Positions 1-10,606 of a stretch of DNA of 64,000 nt are shown here, in pieces. Each line of letters begins with the position of its first letter. Positions within the stretch are counted from its first letter, which is position 1. The position numbers were made by a program, and so were the translations under genes. This DNA comes from Acholoe squamosa (Eukaryota; Annelida; Polychaeta; Phyllodocida; Polynoidae), in contig OX439046.1 in NCBI GenBank assembly GCA_949317995.1, positions 42,097,739 through 42,161,738 of the forward strand. The letters are read 5' to 3'. Under the pieces are notes generated by a model. That model did not search any database, was not told the origin of the DNA, and worked only from the letters and a program-made list of their open reading frames with translations.

Positions 1-287
1 TTGAGATAGCATCAACACTAGACCCAACATTGACAGTTAAAACTAAGCATTTCCCTATCTTACTCTATCCTTATGTGCCCTTACGATAGCCATTCCACCT
101 TTACACTAATGCTGGGTGTAACCCTAGTGCTATTACTCACACTAAATCTAGGCATCAGGAGGCTATTCCTATGGGGATTTTAGTACAACTTTGAAGGGGT
201 AGTCGTAGTATGTTAAGAAATGGCCTCCAGGAATCTATAACCCTACATCTAATTGGTTAAGATGAACCAGATGTTAAACACTAAATC

Positions 288-985
288 TAACTTTTACCCC
301 AACCCTAATATTAACCTAACATTGACTCCAACCCTAACCCTAACTGTAACCCTAACCTTAGCTCTAACCCTAATCTAAACCCGAAGCCTAACCCTTACCC
401 CAACCCTAACCATAACCTTAATCCTTACCCCAACCCTAATCCTAACCTTGACCCTAACCCTACCCCTACCCTTAACCCTAGCTCTTACCCAAACCTTAAC
501 CCTTACCCCAACCCTAACCATAACCCTAAATGTATCCTCTCCCCTAACCCTTACCCTAACACTAACCCTAACCCACAATGTGTACCGTAACCCTAAACTT
601 AACCTAAATCCTAACCCTAACCCAAACCCTACCCTAACCCCAGACCTAATCCTAACTCTAAACATAGCCCTAACCCTACCCCTACCCCTACCCCCTACCA
701 TGTCCCTAACCCTACCCCTACCCCTAAACCTATCCCTTACCCAACCCCTAACCCTAACCTCTCCCCTAACTCTAATGCTAACCCTAACCCTCTGGCAACT
801 CTAACCCTAACCCTACCCACCCATACCCCTAACCCTAACCCTACCAATAACCCTAATGCTAACCCCAGCCCCAATCTTAACTCTAAACCTAACCGCTACC
901 CTAGCCCAAGCTCTAACCCTAGCGCAAACCCTAAACCTAATCCTAACCCTAATGCTAAGCCTAACCTCAATCTGCCCCTCGCCCA
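288..985 (-). repeat. degenerate telomere-like array, C-rich strand
   Basis: The stretch is built from variants of CCCTAA (CCTAAC, CCCTAC, CCCCAA, CCTTAA) with few other bases. It reads as decayed TTAGGG-type repeats on the minus strand. The open frames through it (for example 375-701 and 448-804) translate only to dipeptide-like VR or LT runs and are products of the repeat, not genes. It may be an interstitial telomeric tract or simply a satellite of telomere-like hexamers. Confidence 0.85.
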
Positions 986-1100
986 ACCTCGTTCATTTAC
1001 TCTAATCCTATATAAACTCTTTCCCTGGACCTGGCATTCCTCCTTATTCAAAATGTTGCAGTTGATATAATATTTAGACTTTTATACATTGCATAGAGCT

Positions 1101-1402
1101 AGAGTGATGGTTAGGATTAGGGCTAGGGTTAGGGTTAAGGTTAGGGTTAGGGTTAGGGTCAGGGTTTGGGTTAGGGTTAAGGTAAGGGTTAGGGTTAGGG
1201 TTAGGGATAGGGTTAGGTTAAGGAATAGGGATAAGGTTGGGGTTGGGGTTAGGGCTAGGATTAGGGTTAAGGTTAGGGGTTAGAGTTAAGGTTGGGGTTA
1301 CGGTTAGGAATGGGGAATAGGGTTAGGGTTAAGGGTTAGGGTAAGGGTTAAGGTTAGGGTTGGTTTCAAGGGAAAGGTTAGGGTTAAGGTTAGGGCTACT
1401 GT
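1101..1402 (+). repeat. degenerate telomere-like array, G-rich strand
   Basis: Variants of TTAGGG (TTAGGG, TTAAGG, TTGGGG, ATAGGG) follow one another in the orientation opposite to the array at 288-985. About 115 bp of non-repeat sequence separates the two arrays. Each array therefore presents its C-rich strand towards the left and G-rich strand towards the right. Confidence 0.85.
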
Positions 1403-1679
1403 TACTAGGGATTGTTGCACTGAGAATAGAAGGACAAAAGACGCTCATCTAAAGGTTCTCCATCATCAATATTTTTGCGATTTTAATGCAGACTAGGCCT
1501 CTTCTAGCAAAGGACACCTTCATGAAGCAATGTGAAGTCAGGTTCTATAAGGTGGAAAAATTAAATCTATGCCTAGTAGGAAAGCCCTTAACCACTATGT
1601 GATTCTTTTTTAGAACAATTTGTGTCATGGGGTCCTTCCACAAGAAGCTTAAAAATCATTTAGAACTGATTTAATTATT

Positions 1680-2085
1680 TTCACAGGGAAAGATCAGTGA
1701 AAATTGTTTTCATCATGCTTCCCCTGTGAAAAATCGAATAGGAATTAGAATAATTATTTTCACCAGGAAACGCTGGTGAAAATTATTTCATTAGGCTTTC
1801 CCTGTGAAAAATCAGGAAATTCACCATCAGTGATATTAGAGTCGAGGCCAGCATATAATATTTCTCCCTCCAATGATTTGAAATGGACAGAACACACAGA
1901 AATAGCTAGTATCAAGCAAAAGAGAGGAGGATGGCTACAAAAAGAGAGAATAGGAAAGATAAATGACTTTCACCGGCTTTGTCTCTGTGAAAATTGTCAC
2001 AAGGCATTATCCCTGTGAAGAAATCCTTTGAGATGATAGAAATGATAATTTTCACCGGGAAACCTCAGTGAAAGAAAATACTTTT
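1680..2085. repeat. cluster of short inverted repeats built on TTTCACC/GGTGAAA
   Basis: Several copies of a short stem motif lie here, such as TTTTCACCAG with CTGGTGAAAA around 1760-1785, and looser copies near 1690, 1805, 1970, 1990 and 2050. The arms can form small hairpins. No coding potential is convincing. Origin unknown; it may be a decayed MITE cluster. Confidence 0.5.
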
Positions 2086-2099
2086 CTCAGAGGTTTATC

Positions 2100-3255
2100 C
2101 CAAAAGAAAGGATGTGAGTGGGGTGCACAGATGTACATATGGAGACCTGGATATGGGGCTATGACACCATAACGGCCCATCACACAGGCCATAGGCTGAC
2201 AGAATGGGATATAGAGTCATGGTTATGGATGTGCAAACATCAGGCTGGGCTGGGCTGTGTTATAGTGCCTGCATCACATTGGGTAAATAAAACAAGTGCT
2301 GGCATAATAGGCTGATGGGGTGTAAGAATGGCAGGGTGCAGCAATGACTCAGCATAATCCACAAATCATGTAGGTGCCAATTTCAGTTTTATGACAGGAC
2401 TGGGCAACAAAATGGTAGAACAGGAGCTTGTGGCCTTTATCTACAAAACAGAGATGAACCCCTTGAAAAAAAGCCTCCTCCCCATGTGAAAAGGGTTCCA
2501 ACTTACTCCTGAAATCCATCAAAGACATGAGATGGATGGGTTCCATCAAAGAAATGAGATGGATGGGTTCCATCAAAGAAATGAGATTGATGGGTTCCAC
2601 CATGTGTAGATATGACATCTACTAGTCATTGACATCCCCAGGAAACCAAACTGCCCCCAGAAAACACACATTTGATTCAGCTGACTAAGCTCCTAACCCA
2701 TGCCCTGGGGCACGCACTATATGGGTCAAGGGTAAACCCTGGAAGAGGTATTGAGGGTGGTGGGAGGGGCAGGAGGCCATAAACCTACAGCTCATGTGGT
2801 TAGCTAAGAGGGGCTTGGCAGTGGGAGGTAGGCCTGATGGCATTCTGGTACAAAGACTGAGATTTACCAAAGTTGTCTCTGTCTAGTTGAGGCCTTTAAT
2901 AGAGGCGTCATTCTCCCCGCCCAATATCAGCACCTGAATAGAGAAGGAGTAACTAACTACATTCTGTATAGTGGTGTTGGTCAATGATGGCATCAAGCAT
3001 ACAGAGAGTGATAATAATGTCTCTTGTAGCCAGGTTTCATCTCATGATAGAATGGTTTGATGTTGGTGGGTGGGAGATTTGCTACTGACCAGTTGCTCAG
3101 GCCCCAGGCCACCAGAGAACTGCTTCTTCCTCCAACCCAGCCTGAGTTTGAGGAGCAGAGCAGCTCAAAGAAAGCCCTCCAGCTGCTCACACCCACTCTA
3201 AGCTTAGTAGGTCTCTGATTTATCGCCCAGTGAGGAGTTTGTGTTGTGGGTGGTA
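2100..3255. other. gene-free stretch
   Basis: No gene, RNA or element is recognisable. A 31-bp unit with the core GATGGGTTCCATCAAAGA is tandemly repeated three times at about 2508-2600. The remaining open frames are short and look random. Confidence 0.5.
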
Positions 3256-3257
3256 TT

Positions 3258-3260
<3 letters not shown>

Positions 3261-3322
<62 letters not shown>
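3261..3322. repeat. (AT)31 microsatellite
   Basis: A perfect run of 31 AT dinucleotides, seen directly. It is flanked by unrelated sequence on both sides. Confidence 0.98.
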
Positions 3323-3324
<2 letters not shown>

Positions 3325-3507
3325 GTCATTCCAGGTTTTACTGGTCAGGTGGCTTCTTGGGCATATAATAACAAGGGAAACACTTCTACACCACCAATAA
3401 TATTTTTATTCCTTAGTGGGGGGTCACAGCTAAGATTTCCATATGGTTTGGGTGGGTCTTGGGGCATAATTTATCTTCTATATGCATTTAATTATAAATT
3501 TTCACGT

Positions 3508-4777
3508 GGGGTACGTTAATGATAGAGCCTATCTAACCTGGTTAGGGAATATAATCAGTGTTCTTATTATATGCAATTAAGAGGTACCCTAGGGGGGAGT
3601 CTTCCATGAAAAAATTTTTCATGTACTCCGGGAATTACCCTTGGCAGGCACATATAAGTGATTTTCAATGCACACCGCAATCATTAACGTACCCCGGGCT
3701 TTTGCCTCTAAATAGAATAAAATAAACCAAATACATACAATTCCCACAGTCTATGTTCACTTTTAGAGTAAATACATCATGCCTGAACAAGAATTGTGGC
3801 CAAATACAGTCTGGTTTGGCTGTATGGGGGGTCTCTTCGTAAGCGGGGTACGTTAATGATCGGCGGCGGGAAAAACAGCGCGGGAAGAGAAAAACGACTT
3901 CCTGTTGCCCGGCGGAAGTGGCCTGCATCCGGGTACCGTGTTTCAGCTCAGAGGAGGTCACAGCTTGTTTATAGCTACCCCTAAGCAGAGTTCCCCTGCA
4001 AAAGGAACGCCAAATTCGTGAAAAAGGTAAGGAAATTCCACGAAATTCCATGAAATTGCGATGAAATGTTGTTGCAGATGTCTGTGGGGGGCCGTAGATC
4101 AATTTTTGTGTACCGGAACGATGTATTTTGGATGCTAGGGGGTAAAATGTGTTGCCGGGGGAGGCCTGCGATGCAGCCCGGGGCCCCAGGGTGAAGCTTT
4201 GGCCACCCCGGCCTGTATTTTCAAAATTGGGGTACGTTAATGATTTTTCGCTCGGCAAGCAGAATTTGGCCTCTCCTGGCCGAGATGATGTACCCTTGGG
4301 TCTAAATTGTTGATAATCCTTTAGAATAGGACCCCCTACGTGTGTAAGATGCATTTTGGGCCATGTTTGGGTGTTTTGAGATGACCCCCCACCCCAATTT
4401 GGGCTTGAATGGCCAAATTTCTGCCTCGTCGTGAACTTTTAGGCCCCCTCACAGCCAAAATTGTGCTTATCCCATGGTTTTTTGGGGTTATATTCCTTCT
4501 CCTACCTCTATTTGGGCATTTTGGTGTGTTAATCCTCCTGTGGGATCGAAAGCATAGCCATAGTGGCCAAATTTAGGAAGATAGTGTTTGTCGGTCATTA
4601 ACGTACCCCGGTGGCAAGATGCCTGCCTACTGGTCGCCATCTTGGATTCAGGGGGATGTTTTATGGTGGGTATGTTAGACATGTCCCCCCTCTGTTGTGT
4701 TGACCAGGTAAGCTCACCCTTGCACAAAGCCACCACTGCTGAGTGGTTATAAACCTTTGCGATCATTAACGTACCCC
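3508..4777. repeat. six dispersed copies of a 16-base motif in both orientations
   Basis: GGGGTACGTTAATGAT occurs on the plus strand at 3508, 3845 and 4229 and on the minus strand at 3680-3695, 4594-4609 (last base differs) and 4762-4777. The sequence between copies is not obviously repeated. Spacings are 172, 165, 384, 365 and 168 bases. No copy was noticed elsewhere in the window. The motif contains the homeodomain-like core TTAAT and a TTAA tetranucleotide. Function unknown. Confidence 0.85.
3845..4026 (+). promoter_or_regulatory. candidate CpG-rich promoter and first non-coding exon
   Basis: The stretch is locally rich in CpG and GC, unlike its AT-rich surroundings. It contains ETS-type sites in both orientations (ACTTCCTG near 3897 and CGGAAGTG near 3913). 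It ends in a good splice donor, AAG|GTAAGG, at 4026/4027. A matching acceptor lies just before the coding exon at 5274, so a 5' untranslated exon spliced to 5274 is plausible. This is inference from signals only; no TATA box is seen. Confidence 0.35.
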
Positions 4778-5273
4778 CCCTTCTTATTCTGTATTTTCCA
4801 CACAAGTGGCACTTCCAGTGCACATAGCTCCATCATATTTCACCATGACATGCCCCTATGGTACCTCTAACTCACACAAGTGTCATTAGTTAGATACTGA
4901 ATACTTTTTTTCCAAAGAATTTTTGTGGTGGGTATATTTCAGCATTTTCCTTATATTTTGTCAGTATAAATTTCCATATTAGCAATTAATCAGCTGATTG
5001 AACTTCCGGGGTTACTGTACATCATTTGTAAGCATATAGGAACATGATGAATATTTTTTTCCTATTTATTTATGTATATCTTATCAGTATTCAAACACTA
5101 ACAAATTCCTTATTATCTTAAAATCTACTGATTTCCTCACTATGAATTACCATATCAGCATAAAAACCTCTGATAAAATCTTTGGCTTTGTTGTACATCC
5201 TTTGTCAGCATATAGGAACTTGTTTAATCACTATTTACCTTTTTATTTAATGTATTTCTTCTCATTTTTGCAG

Positions 5274-5558
5274 ATGGCTGACGTAGCCCCCAGTGGCGGT
5301 GGTGGCGACCCCCCCCGTCGCCCTAAGAGGTGTGTGCGGGAGCACGCTCCAGCTGATGCTCCAGACCTGGAGGAGCAGGAGGACCGGGAGGACCGGGAGA
5401 AGGCGGCCCGTCTCCATGCCGCAGCTTCGGCCCGGTACGAGACCAGGCTGCGGCAGGAGATGGGGGCGGCCGCCTATGATGCCCACCGGGCGGAGATCTC
5501 GCGTCGCCAGCGAGAAAAGGACAGGGAGAGACTGGCGGGAGACCCTGCTGAGGAGTGA
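5274..5558 (+). CDS. candidate host coding exon, 94-residue charged helical protein
   Basis: A GC-rich frame of 94 codons sits in AT-rich DNA. The ATG follows directly on a strong acceptor, a pyrimidine-rich tract ending TTTTTGCAG at 5273, so translation may start at the first base of an exon. The protein has a Gly/Pro-rich start (MADVAPSGGGG), an acidic LEEQEDREDRE stretch, and a Glu/Arg/Gln-rich tail with coiled-coil character (SRRQREKDRERL). No family is recognised. A 5' exon at 3845-4026 may belong to it. The intron holds a diverged duplication (4960-5075 resembles 5140-5260). It could also be an internal gene of an unknown mobile element. Coding nature is supported mainly by composition, length and the acceptor. 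Confidence 0.45.
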   Translation: MADVAPSGGGGDPPRRPKRCVREHAPADAPDLEEQEDREDREKAARLHAAASARYETRLRQEMGAAAYDAHRAEISRRQREKDRERLAGDPAEE

Positions 5559-6146
5559 TATCCAACGAGTTACTTATTGATGATAGAAGTGAATGTCTAA
5601 GGTACCGTGCTGTGCTAAAAAGGTTACCGGGATATAGCTATAATCATATCATTTCATCCAACTTTGCAGTATATTTCTATGGTCATACACCATAAAAATT
5701 AGCTGTTGTATCTACCAGGGATCCTTATAAAACCGAAGAGTGGACCACCGTAGTTGAAAATCATTGCACCAGTGAAGTTTTTACTAGAAGCCCGGGGTGG
5801 CAGTAAAGTAGTACACAAATGTACAAGGAATCTCTAAAAAAATAACAATCTCTGGCAACTTTTGGGACGAGGAATGCGCTGTTATTTCAACAACATTTTT
5901 CTACAGTGTTTTACATGCTACATGACTGTTATTGACGGATTATCATTATGTGACAAAGGGAGGACTCTGGTGGACTTCTGAAGGGAAGATTCCATGAGAA
6001 CGATTTATGTGAAATTCGTATTTCAGATTTCCATCATGTTAGAATGAATTATTCCACGATTTTCGGGATTCTGAGTGCTTTTCCTGGATATTCCTATGCA
6101 CATGCCTGTCGATATTGCAAACCATGATGCCTGCATTATGACTTTT

Positions 6147-6208
6147 GTAAGGTGTGCGGTTATCCACGGATAACAGGCACCCTTGTGCGGATAACCTGCA
6201 CACCTTAC
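6147..6208. repeat. hairpin
   Basis: An inverted repeat with arms GTAAGGTGTGCGGTTATCC and GGATAACCTGCACACCTTAC separated by about 23 bases. The stem is about 19 bp with one offset. Possibly a small foldback element. Confidence 0.8.
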
Positions 6209-6249
6209 ATGTCCTTACATGTCATATGTTCCATGTTAAAACCTACAAA

Positions 6250-6335
6250 ATTTTCATTGCCAGGGTATGGGTCGAACCTGCAGTCTCACATCCCAAATCC
6301 AACTCCCTATGCATTGTGCCACAGTGACTGCTGAG
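6250..6335 (-). repeat. tRNA-derived SINE head
   Basis: Read on the minus strand it has an A-box-like segment (GTGGCACAATGCATAGG) and a B box (GGTTCGACCC) at tRNA-like spacing, typical of a pol III-transcribed SINE. No polyA or tail is obvious. It lies head to head with the plus-strand SINE copies that follow. Confidence 0.55.
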
Positions 6336-6349
6336 AAACGGTCTGTGTT

Positions 6350-6835
6350 TGCTTAGGTAGATTGTAGAGGTAGGCGAGACGAGTCCCGGTCCGGGTGTAT
6401 ATTTTTGTTCCCTACTGCTTGCATAATGGCGACAACTGCAAGCCAAGCCAGGCGTTGAGGAGTGCGGCCCGGTGGTCTAGTGGTTAGCGCATTGCGCTCA
6501 ACCATTAGAGGAAGGCGGGACGAGTCCCAGTCCGGGCGCATCTTTTTTTCACCGTGTGCCCGCTAACATAACCGCGAGACGCATTCAAAGCAAGCCAATC
6601 CGAGACGGGCACTGTAGCTGTCTGCTGCCGGGCTACGAGGTGTGTGTACCGATCGTACACAAACACGGTCCAGGCGCATCTTTTTTTTTCGCAGTGAGTC
6701 CACTACCATAACCGCGAGACGCATTCAAAGCAAGCCAAGCCAAGACGGGCGCTGTAGCTGTCTCCTGCCAGGCCCCGAGGTGTTTCTACCAATCGTGTAC
6801 ACACTATGGCTGGCTTCAAGTCCCGGGGAGGGGAA
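6350..6835 (+). repeat. tRNA-derived SINE, partial plus full plus partial copy in tandem
   Basis: The full copy begins near 6464 with an A box (GGTGGTCTAGTGGTTAGCGC at 6471-6490) and a B-box-like GGACGAGTCC at 6518-6527, followed by a T-rich tract. The body (ATAACCGCGAGACGCATTC) is repeated about 138 bases later, at about 6569 and 6707. An incomplete relative of the head and body precedes it at 6363-6460. The tRNA-like promoter is known for this class; the tandem arrangement is seen directly. Confidence 0.65.
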
Positions 6836-6900
6836 CAATATTTGTTTTCAACTTGAATTTATTGATTATCTATTGGTATCGTGGAATAAAATAAGTAGTC

Positions 6901-7012
6901 AATTGATAATTCATGACTTGTGTGTGTTAGCAAAGGATAACTACACTTGGGCTACGCCCTTGTGTAATTATCTATCCTTTGCTAACACACACTCGTCATG
7001 AATTATTTATTG
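6901..7012. repeat. foldback element
   Basis: Two arms of about 35 bases, AATTCATGAC... and its complement ...TCATGAATT, including the matched blocks GTGTGTTAGCAAAGGAT and ATCCTTTGCTAACACAC, surround a loop of about 30 bases. It looks like a small palindromic MITE. Confidence 0.75.
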
Positions 7013-7249
7013 ATTACCTGTTCAATATTCATAAAGATTTCATCTGATTTAATGGTCCATATAATGTTGTTATTGGTTTATGACAATATTTCGATTATAT
7101 GTATGATAATACACTTAGAAATGATCTGTCATGATACAACACTGCTTTGGTGGAAGTAGGCCTTTAGAGTTATGTAATACAGAGACCCCTAACACGTGAA
7201 CACTCTGCCCTCTGCTTGGCTGCCACATCAGTAGCTTTTCTATAGTGTA

Positions 7250-7440
7250 TATCCTGTCATAATAATTGCTCACTAATTGTCAGCAATTAGTCAATGTATG
7301 TCAGTATTAACTCACAATTTGTCAGCAATAAGTCAATTTACGTCAATACTTAGTCACTATATATCAGCAATTATCAATACATGTCAGGACTTACCCACAA
7401 TATGTCAGCAATTAGTCAATATATAACCGATAAATAGCAA
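7250..7440. repeat. diverged tandem repeat with TGTCAGCAATTAGTCAAT core
   Basis: A unit of roughly 45-50 bases alternating TGTCAGCAATTAGTCAAT and CAGTATTAACTCACAAT is repeated about four times with changes. It is followed by simple unique sequence. No coding potential. Confidence 0.7.
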
Positions 7441-9080
7441 GCATGCCCGCATATATAACCATTTAAGGGCTACATCATATGCCCCCCTTTGATTCTAGTA
7501 GCTTTTCTATAGTTTACATTCAGTCATTAAAAGTATGGCCTATACTGCCCTTAAAGGGTTAGCGCCCTGCAAGGAATAAACAATCCTTGGACAATCACAC
7601 CCTCTCACCCTTAATTATGTTCCCTCACCATTAGGACACCTAAACTACCCGATCTTATTGTTTTCCATGTGTGGTGGCCATCTTGGTTTTAGGAAACACG
7701 GGGATCCAGGTAATATATGGTCAATTTTGATCTTTAAAAGTTATCAGATGGATGTTAGTGACATATTAACACCTTTTCAATGAATCCATTCCATTTTCAT
7801 CAACCGTCTCAATTTCAACATCAGATCAACAGTTGACAAATCAAGATTGAAATATTGTTCTCATATTAAAGTTGATTCAACATTAACTTGTCACCATTGA
7901 ATAAACAATGGTTCAACATTGAATCACCTCACAACTATGGCTGTTAAATACATTGACGCTCATTAATATCAACCAGGCCTTACCCCCAGCCTTATTCAAG
8001 ACATATATAATAGTGTATCTTAAATGTCAATATCCTTGTGCTCCTGGTGCTTATTCAATACTAGTCCTTATTCAAGACATGGCACTTATACAGGCCAATG
8101 CGGTACTGTGATGCATTTGGCGATCATCCTAAAATACTAAATCATGTCTCATGTAAACAGTTATAAAGGGATGTCAGTATCAATCTTAGTAACAATAGCA
8201 GTATGTCCTCTAAACAAGACATCACAGGGCTACATTATTATGTATCTTCCTACAAAGAAGTGATTGTTTTATATCAAAATACTCAGTTCCCAGCCCTTGC
8301 ATCTCCTCTTTTGCGTGGCAGTTTTTATTACCACGACTATACTTTTGGTTTTAGGGCAACATTTCCTCTGCCTAGTGTACTGACTATCAGTAGAGAAACG
8401 GTATAGATCATATGTGTACCGGTTTATAGTGAAACCACATCTGTCCTATAAATTTGATCTTTCTGTGGTTCTCCTATATATGCATTTGGAGCGATTAGAC
8501 TTGTAGATAAAATAATGTATAAATCGAACTCGCCCCAGAGATGTATGTTTGGATATCATTGTCTCTGTTCATCTCAAGTTCCCCTTTTAGATTTCCAGGC
8601 CCCATTTACAGGTAATACATGGTTCTTGTCATGGAAGAGATTGCCTATACAAACCTACATGTAGTTGTCCTCCAGTCCAGCCAGGCTTTCACCGAATCGT
8701 CTACCTGATGCTGTGGTGTCATAGCACTTAACTGTAGGTCGACCAGATGTGAATATCAACAATTCATTATGAACACATGTGCGAAAATCCATGAAACCTG
8801 TCAGGCTGTTCTTGATGGCATGAAAATAAGTTGGTGATACAACATATATAATACTAGCTGACACTGCTGAGAGTATTCGTTCCGGCCAATGATATTGAGC
8901 TCCACACCCACACCAGTCCATCTCAAGCAGAGAAGCCACTTAGACCTGGCCGTTTCTAAACTGAATTAGCTATTTCAGCCATGGAGGGGGCAAACTTTGG
9001 CCTGCAAGCCCTAACTGCATTATATCTGAGTTTCAGCCCACTTTCTGGCCTGAAAAAGCTTGATGCACCTACGGGGAACC
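7441..9080. other. gene-free stretch with weak open frame
   Basis: No recognised feature. A minus-strand frame of 94 codons (8655-8939) has a reasonable residue mix but no recognisable domain and no clear splice signals, so it is not called. The stretch is otherwise AT-rich and without repeats that I can see. Confidence 0.4.
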
Positions 9081-9708
9081 ATGGTCAGCGCCTGTCTGTA
9101 TAAATGCAGCTAGCTATAGCTCACAGCCTTTGTGAGAGAGCCACTATTGGCTCTCCCTCTGGTCACTCTCGGAATACAGACAGAGAACCATAGCCTTCTC
9201 CCTTATCTCTCCTGCCTTCTCATAGTAGACTAGGCTCCTGGAGCAGGTCTACTATGGAATTCCAGCAAGCTCCCAGAATGGCAGTCCCATACTCTAGGAG
9301 TAAGCTGGTCTATATGCTAAGATAAAAGTAGTCTGAGTATCCAGCTCTGATACGTTATTCAGAGCTGGAGATTTTTTATAGTAAAAAACAGGGGACACAT
9401 CTTGAAAAGCCTTGCACTCAGCATTTGCAACAAAAGTGGGATGCGTTGCAGCAGCAGCGGCTCACTCTTCAGCATCAATGGTCTTCTCTCCAAGTGGCAG
9501 TCCTGCTAACCCTCAACTGTCACTGCCTCAAACCACTAGACCAGCACAACAGAATCTGGAATTGGGTTCCTATACTCTCAACTCAGTGGGAGTCACAGCC
9601 GGGTCTCTGGGTCTAAAAGGCAATTTGGTAGTCTCTTTTAGGTCCCGACGTCAGACCAGAGTATGGTACAGGAAGCCGAGCTTATCTCAAAATTAAGATA
9701 CCTGAGAC

Positions 9709-10282
9709 ATGAGTAAGAAAAAGCATTCTAATAACTGTTTACATCCTGATAATCATATAGAAACCGACAAAAAGTATGAAGAGATGACATTTCAAGAATT
9801 GATGTTCGAAATGAACTGTGTCAGAGATAAAATTAGACAGGCTGATATTCCAGAAATCCATGTTCATCACAAGGTTGTAACTAGGTTCATTGAAAGGAAA
9901 ATTCCTACTTTTGTAGCAGTTGACCCAGCCTCAGTAGAAGCCCATCTTAGTGCAGAACATATGGTATGTTGAAAATCTTCTTGTGAACCAAAAATCTCAG
10001 GATAGTCAATATTCCAATCAACAAGGTAACTCAAGAAGGGGTCGTAGACAGAGTGGTGGCTATCACTCCGCTATCAAAACCGTGATAAAAAAAAGGATCA
10101 TATTTGCAGGAAATGGAATTTCTCTTTGTGTGACTATACCGGCTGCAGGTGAACTCACATTTGTTATCAATGTCAGGGACCCCACAAGGGGAAAGAGCGT
10201 AAACTTGATCGTAATCAGACAGGTAGTCAAAGTCAAAACCAAAATACTCAAGCATGACTTGGAAAATCTTCTACATCTTTAG
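9709..10282 (+). pseudogene. Gag-like region of the DIRS-like element
   Basis: Lysine-rich helical protein sequence (for example EEMTFQELMFEMNCVRDKIR) is followed by a segment with Cys and His spacing like the C-rich end of DIRS and Ngaro Gag proteins (around HICYQCQGPHKG near 10150-10190). It precedes the polymerase as in the family. Part of a fossil element. Confidence 0.5.
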
Positions 10283-10396
10283 AATTTCTGTCTTTCAACG
10301 AAGATAGTAGTATAGGGGTTCGTTCCCCCGTTGGGTGTGCAGAGCCTTCAGAGGAACTGTTCACTGTTCTATGTTGTGGTCAGCGGAAAATGTCAT

Positions 10397-10467
10397 GGAG
10401 AAACCGGGACTCGAACCCGGGACCCTCCAACTTCGAAGCGGAAGCTCTACCCCTGAGCTACTTCCCC
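10397..10467 (-). tRNA. tRNA-like sequence with CGA in the anticodon position, possible pseudogene or SINE head
   Basis: On the minus strand 71 bases fold as a tRNA: acceptor GGGGAAG pairs with TTTCTCC, D arm GCTC/GAGC, T arm CCGGG-TTCGAGT-CCCGG, and a 5-base variable loop. The A box (TAGCTCAGGGGTAGAGC) and B box (GGTTCGAGTCC) are excellent. The anticodon loop reads TTCGAAG, giving CGA, but the anticodon stem has a C-T mispair at its base and serine tRNAs normally have a long variable arm. It lies inside the DIRS-like element, flanked by the inverted AATGTCA / TGACATT. It may be a real tRNA, a tRNA pseudogene, or a SINE head. Confidence 0.5.
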
Positions 10468-10606
10468 TGGCCTGACATTCTCTACCTTCCAACTACACCT
10501 GGATCGGTATGATACACAAACTAGAGGGCAGTGATTACCTGGTACTAGTAGTAATCTCAAAGATATTTCGCCTAACTCATACCAAGATATTACTTTTTCT
10601 CCAAGT

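Noticed and set aside
375-1283. Long open frames of VR or LT repeats
   Set aside because: They are translations of telomere-like hexamer repeats, with only a few residue types and no start or splice context.
3665-4354. 229-codon minus-strand frame
   Set aside because: Long, but it crosses the CpG-rich promoter-like stretch and several copies of the 16-base motif (read as SLTYP), has no recognisable domain, and conflicts with the plus-strand splice signals.
8655-8939. 94-codon minus-strand frame as a host exon
   Set aside because: No clear acceptor or donor at its edges and no recognisable family.
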